The position numbers were made by a program, and so were the translations under genes. Positions 5,292 through 7,687 of a stretch of 7,687 bases of DNA are shown here, piece after piece; within the stretch, counting starts at the first letter, position 1; every line of letters starts with the position of its first letter. This stretch comes from Anaerolineales bacterium (GTDB lineage: Bacteria > Chloroflexota > Anaerolineae > Epilineales > JAANWY01), in the NCBI GenBank assembly GCA_018263655.1, contig JAANWY010000110.1, positions 1 to 7,687 on the forward strand, written 5' to 3'. The notes under the pieces are model-generated. The model was not told where the DNA came from and searched no databases. It saw only the letters and a program-made list of their open reading frames with translations.

Positions 5292-6548
5292 GTGAAGGCA
5301 AGACAAATGCTCCTGTTGCCGGGGGTGGTGGCCATTGTTCTCATGGCTACCGCCTGTACCGCTCCCGTGCCGACATCCATACCCCCGGCCACCGCTACGC
5401 CCACCCCTACGGTAACCTCAGCGCCAACGAAAACGTTGTCGCAGCCCACCCCGGCCAATCCACAGCCGCACATCCAGCTTGATCTCGCGGCCGGTGGCTT
5501 TACGCGCCCTCTGGAGCTGACTCACGCCGGCGACGGAAGCGGTCGTCTCTTCATCCTCGAAAAATATGGCACCGTGCGCATCATACAGGACGGCGAGGTG
5601 TTACCGACGCCCTTTCTCGACATCCGTCATCGCGTGAGCCGGCGATCTGAACTGGGCCTGCTCGGCCTGGCCTTCGACCCGGACTACCCTGTCAACGGCT
5701 ACTTCTACGTCTACTACACCAACCACGCCGAGCAGTCGATGATCGTGCGCTTCCAGGTCAGTCCCGACGATCCCAACGTGGCCGACGTCGAAAGCGAGAC
5801 GTTCCTGTTCATGGTGAAGCAACCGACCGGCAACCACAATGGCGGGCAACTGGCATTCGGCCCGGACGGCCATCTCTATATCGGGCTTGGCGATGGAGGT
5901 GATAAGACACAGAATCAGAACGGCCAGGACCAGACCACGTTGCTCGGCAAGCTGCTGCGCATTGACGTGTCGGATCAGGACCCGAATGACGGTCTGCCCT
6001 ACGATATCCCACCCGACAATCCGTTTGTTGGCGACCCTGAAGCGAGAGATGAGATCTGGGCGTACGGCCTGCGCAATCCGTGGCGCTTCTCCTTCGACCG
6101 CTTCACGGATGACCTGTACATCGCCGATGTGGGCCAATATGACTACGAAGAGGTGAACTTCCAGCCGGCTTCCAGTCAGGGTGGCCAGAACTACGGCTGG
6201 GACATCATGGAAGGGCGTCACTGCTACCATCCGCCGGAGGACTGTGATCAGACAGGGCTAACGCTTCCGGTCGTGGAGTACACTCACGATGAGGGCAGCG
6301 CTGTGATCGGAGGCTACGTGTATCGGGGCCAGGCCATTCCGGCGCTGTGGGGCACTTACGTATTCGGCGACTTTGGCACCGGACGAATCTGGGGGACGTG
6401 GAAAGATCGCGGCTGGGAGACTGTGGAGTTCCTGGACACAGTTCTCGCCATCTCGGCCCTTGGTGAAGACGAAGCCGGCGAATTGTATGTTCTGGACTAC
6501 TATCGCGGCGCTTTGTATCGGATCATCTCTGCCGTTGATGAGAAGTGA
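5292..6548 (+). CDS. PQQ-dependent sugar (glucose/sorbosone-type) dehydrogenase lipoprotein
   Basis: The 418-residue product has a signal peptide (about 6-20) ending in 'MATAC' with lipidated Cys22, then a Thr/Pro-rich tether (23-60). The rest is a six-bladed beta-propeller of the soluble glucose/aldose-sugar dehydrogenase (GSDH) family: 'GLLGLAFDPDYPVNGYFYVYYT' region, 'GNHNGGQLAFGPDGHLYIGLGDGG' region with the likely catalytic His182, 'YGLRNPWRFSFD' with Arg261 in the PQQ-contact motif, and 'LYIADVGQ' and 'YVFGDFGTGRIWG' blade motifs. Such enzymes oxidise the C1 of aldoses with PQQ and pass electrons to a cytochrome or quinone. Cys311 and Cys318 may form a disulfide. It follows the diheme cytochrome by 131 bp on the same strand, so the pair plausibly forms one electron path. 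No PQQ biosynthesis gene is in the window. The substrate and cofactor are family inference; some relatives bind PQQ poorly. Confidence 0.88.
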   Translation: MKARQMLLLPGVVAIVLMATACTAPVPTSIPPATATPTPTVTSAPTKTLSQPTPANPQPHIQLDLAAGGFTRPLELTHAGDGSGRLFILEKYGTVRIIQDGEVLPTPFLDIRHRVSRRSELGLLGLAFDPDYPVNGYFYVYYTNHAEQSMIVRFQVSPDDPNVADVESETFLFMVKQPTGNHNGGQLAFGPDGHLYIGLGDGGDKTQNQNGQDQTTLLGKLLRIDVSDQDPNDGLPYDIPPDNPFVGDPEARDEIWAYGLRNPWRFSFDRFTDDLYIADVGQYDYEEVNFQPASSQGGQNYGWDIMEGRHCYHPPEDCDQTGLTLPVVEYTHDEGSAVIGGYVYRGQAIPALWGTYVFGDFGTGRIWGTWKDRGWETVEFLDTVLAISALGEDEAGELYVLDYYRGALYRIISAVDEK

Positions 6549-6556
6549 GATACATG

Positions 6557-6622
6557 ATGTCGAAACCGATCCGCGTCGTGGTGGTCAGCACTGAGCGAGC
6601 GCACCTGCAACTGCTCCTCTTA
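6557..6622 (+). pseudogene. N-terminal fragment of a receiver-like gene, cut off by the opposing arsM-like gene
   Basis: Starting 8 bp after the dehydrogenase stop, ATG 6557 (or ATG 6554) opens 'MSKPIRVVVVSTERAHLQLL', a typical first strand and helix of a receiver domain. It closely parallels 'VRVVVISEKAKERQQL' in the protein at 666, again without the acidic pair. About 22 codons in, at 6620-6622, the sequence becomes the antisense of the methyltransferase gene and receiver similarity stops, although the frame stays open to 6919. AGAAGTGAG (6541-6549) is a plausible ribosome site. I read this as the 5' stub of a gene that once followed the dehydrogenase and was broken at a rearrangement or assembly junction. 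Confidence 0.5.
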
Positions 6623-7462
6623 GCCCAAAGATGGTTTCACCGCCGTGAACTTAACGCTCGCCACTTTTCCTTCCACGAGAACACGGTCTTCTTGGCCAGG
6701 TGGCGGAACGAACTCTTCGCCTGGACAGCAAGCCATTGCTTCCAGTTCTTCGGAGGTAAGGATATGGCGTGCCACCATCTGGATGTCAGCAAAGCCGGCT
6801 TTTCTCACAATCTGCCAGTAGCTCGCTTCGGATACAGCCCCGCCCAAACATCCGGCCCAGGTCGACTGAAATCGCGCACGGAGTTCAGGATTGATCCCCT
6901 CGGTGAAGACAATATCTGAGATGGCGAGCCTTCCTCCAGACTTCAGGATACGAAAGGCTTCGTCATACACCGCGTCCTTGTCGGGGCACAGGTTAATGAC
7001 GCAGTTGGATATCACGACATCCGCGAAGCTGCTTGGCAGTTGCGAGTCGGCCATATCCGCGACACGGAGTTCAATGTTCCTGTCTTGCAAGCCGGCCTCA
7101 GCCACAGTCTGCCTTGCCCGTTCAATCATTGGGGGAGCGAAATCTATCCCGATGACTCTGCCTTCTTCCCCGAGTTTGTGGGCGGCCAGCGTGACGTCTA
7201 TTCCACCGCCGCAACCGAAATCCACGACCACTTCACCGGGCTGAAGGTTCGCGAAGCCGGTGGGGTTGCCGCAGCCTCGTGAGAGGTCATGTGCAACCTC
7301 TGGGACTAAAGACAGTTCCTCTTGGCTGTAAAGCCCTTGGTCAACCGCGTAGCCCGAACTGGGCTGTCTCTTGCTTGGTCAACAGGACTCTTTGTTGCCG
7401 CCTGTTTCAGCGAATGTGCCGTAGCGAGTCTTCACAGTCTGCTTGATCTCGTCAGTTATCAT
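6620..7462 (-). CDS. arsM: ArsM-like arsenite methyltransferase, candidate selenoprotein (in-frame TGA read as Sec28)
   Basis: From ATG 7462 the frame runs to TAA at 6620, 280 residues, crossing one TGA at 7381-7379. The part before the TGA ('VKTRYGTFAETGG', 10-22) is the usual ArsM N-terminal helix. The TGA follows Cys27, where ArsM proteins normally have Cys-Cys. After it the protein continues in frame through 'GLYSQEELSLVPEVAHD' and 'RGCGNPTGFANLQPGE' (62-77). Then come the SAM-binding motif 'VVDFGCGGG' (79-87) and 'VIGIDFAPPMIERAR' (103-117). Other landmarks are the arsenic-site Cys154 in 'ISNCVINLCPDK', 'GGRLAISDIV' and Cys205 in 'WAGCLGGA'. Cys245/246 lie near the C-terminus. Length is normal only if the TGA is read through; a start at GTG 7231 would lose about 77 conserved residues and sits mid-strand. 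AGAGAGG (7477-7471) lies 8 nt before the ATG. The role is methylation of As(III) with SAM. GC is lower than in the genes to the left. The alternative is a nonsense pseudogene. Confidence 0.85.
7336..7383. repeat. 10-bp direct repeat flanking the SECIS-like hairpin
   Basis: CTTGGTCAAC occurs at 7336-7345 and 7374-7383 (plus strand), 38 bp apart. The second copy contains the TGA. The spacing is not a multiple of three, so collapsing a presumed duplication would break rather than repair the reading frame. Confidence 0.6.
7351..7365 (-). promoter_or_regulatory. Candidate bacterial SECIS hairpin for the TGA at 7381-7379
   Basis: On the minus strand AGCCC (7365-7361) pairs with GGGCT (7355-7351) around the loop AGTTC (7360-7356). 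Eighteen nt separate the TGA from the loop. Bacterial SECIS elements lie inside the coding region just after UGA, with a short stem and a small apical loop about 16-37 nt downstream carrying G among its first bases. This hairpin meets those criteria (G is loop base 2), though the loop is not the E. coli fdhF type. The UGA is followed by C, a weak termination context. Confidence 0.6.
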
Positions 7463-7687
7463 CTGTCGCACCTCTCTTGCCTCCTCCGGCAACGCCAGGC
7501 GAGCCGTTTAATATGTTTGCCAAACCAGAACGAACAGAATACAGCGGAGACGCCTCAGGCTTATCGGGATGGTTCATGCAGGTGTGAAAGGGACAGAGTT
7601 ATTTGAAAACGGCCCCGCTGGCCTTCGTCTGCCGGGAAAGTCGGATAGCCTCAAACAAAGACGAAAAAGGGGCTTTTGGCGGGCAGA
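7463..7687. other. Upstream region of the arsM-like gene; no gene recognised
   Basis: On the minus strand this holds the gene's ribosome site and, further up, an AT-rich patch around 7508-7516 that could be a -10 region (TATTAA-like). A short palindrome GTTTG-C-CAAAC (7515-7525) overlaps it and could be an operator, though this is weak. No -35 is clear. Farther out I find no tRNA, no convincing ORF and no known repeat. A 38-codon open frame enters from the right edge on the minus strand without family resemblance. Confidence 0.4.

Noticed and set aside
4180..5301. 373-codon minus-strand ORF opposite the cytochrome gene
   Set aside because: Its repeats mirror the EATHEATA coding repeats and the heme domains; no family features, and the plus strand has signal peptide, CxxCH sites and ribosome site.
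6545..6919. Plus-strand ORF after the dehydrogenase
   Set aside because: Only its first ~22 codons resemble a protein (receiver start); the remainder is antisense of the methyltransferase, so the full ORF is not reported as a gene.
6620..7231. Methyltransferase starting at GTG 7231
   Set aside because: This start lies inside the first strand of the SAM domain and has no ribosome site; conserved sequence continues upstream in frame to 7462 across a TGA.
7515..7525. Palindrome GTTTGCCAAAC as an ArsR-type operator
   Set aside because: Only 5-bp arms with a 1-bp spacer, single occurrence, and no match to an ArsR box that I can defend; kept only as a remark.
7322..7606. Plus-strand ORF over the N-terminus of the methyltransferase
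   Set aside because: No domain, poor start context, antisense of recognisable ArsM-like sequence.
7463..7687. A tRNA (including a selC-like tRNA-Sec) beside the selenoprotein candidate
   Set aside because: No acceptor-stem pairing, T-loop or long variable arm could be assembled by eye.

Overview
The window looks like a stretch of chromosome from a high-GC environmental bacterium. A Chloroflexota lineage (Anaerolineae/Caldilineae-like) is my best guess. This rests on lipoproteins with long Thr/Pro/Ala/Glu-rich linkers after the lipidated Cys, a NarL-type two-component pair, a universal stress protein, and heptamer-phased intergenic repeats. The assignment is inference; no marker gene is present.

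Layout: positions 1-42 are a strong intrinsic terminator for a gene left of the window. A universal-stress-protein gene lacking its usual N-terminal half follows (135-512). A promoter with a palindromic operator (526-594) drives a short, degenerate receiver-like protein (666-1109). A repeat-rich non-coding stretch (1110-1399, heptamer arrays and small hairpins) precedes a sensor kinase/response regulator operon (1400-3286, 3302-3949). Next is a second promoter with the same operator layout (3960-4027), which drives a tandem-duplicated diheme c-type cytochrome lipoprotein (4177-5160). A 16-bp hairpin separates this from a PQQ-type sugar dehydrogenase lipoprotein (5292-6548). Just behind the dehydrogenase stop lies the first ~22 codons of another receiver-like protein, which then runs into the 3' end of an opposing gene. 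That minus-strand gene (7462-6620) is an ArsM-like arsenic methyltransferase.

The most notable observation is that the methyltransferase reading frame begins at 7462, well upstream of the longest uninterrupted ORF. It crosses one in-frame TGA in the motif Cys-TGA, exactly where ArsM proteins usually carry a Cys-Cys pair. A bacterial-SECIS-like hairpin lies 18 nt after the TGA, so this is a strong candidate selenoprotein (Cys27-Sec28).

The second notable observation is a duplicated regulatory architecture: an ATCACCC half-site, then 22 bp later a TCACCC-N5-GGGTGA palindrome, then a TATAAT box about 40 bp further on without a recognisable -35. It precedes both the receiver-like gene and the cytochrome gene, which suggests one activator controls both. 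The NarL-type regulator encoded between them is the obvious candidate.

Working model (inference): a membrane sensor kinase and its regulator switch on a periplasmic or outer-surface electron path in which a PQQ sugar dehydrogenase hands electrons to an anchored diheme cytochrome. The arsenic methyltransferase segment appears to be a separate, possibly acquired block.
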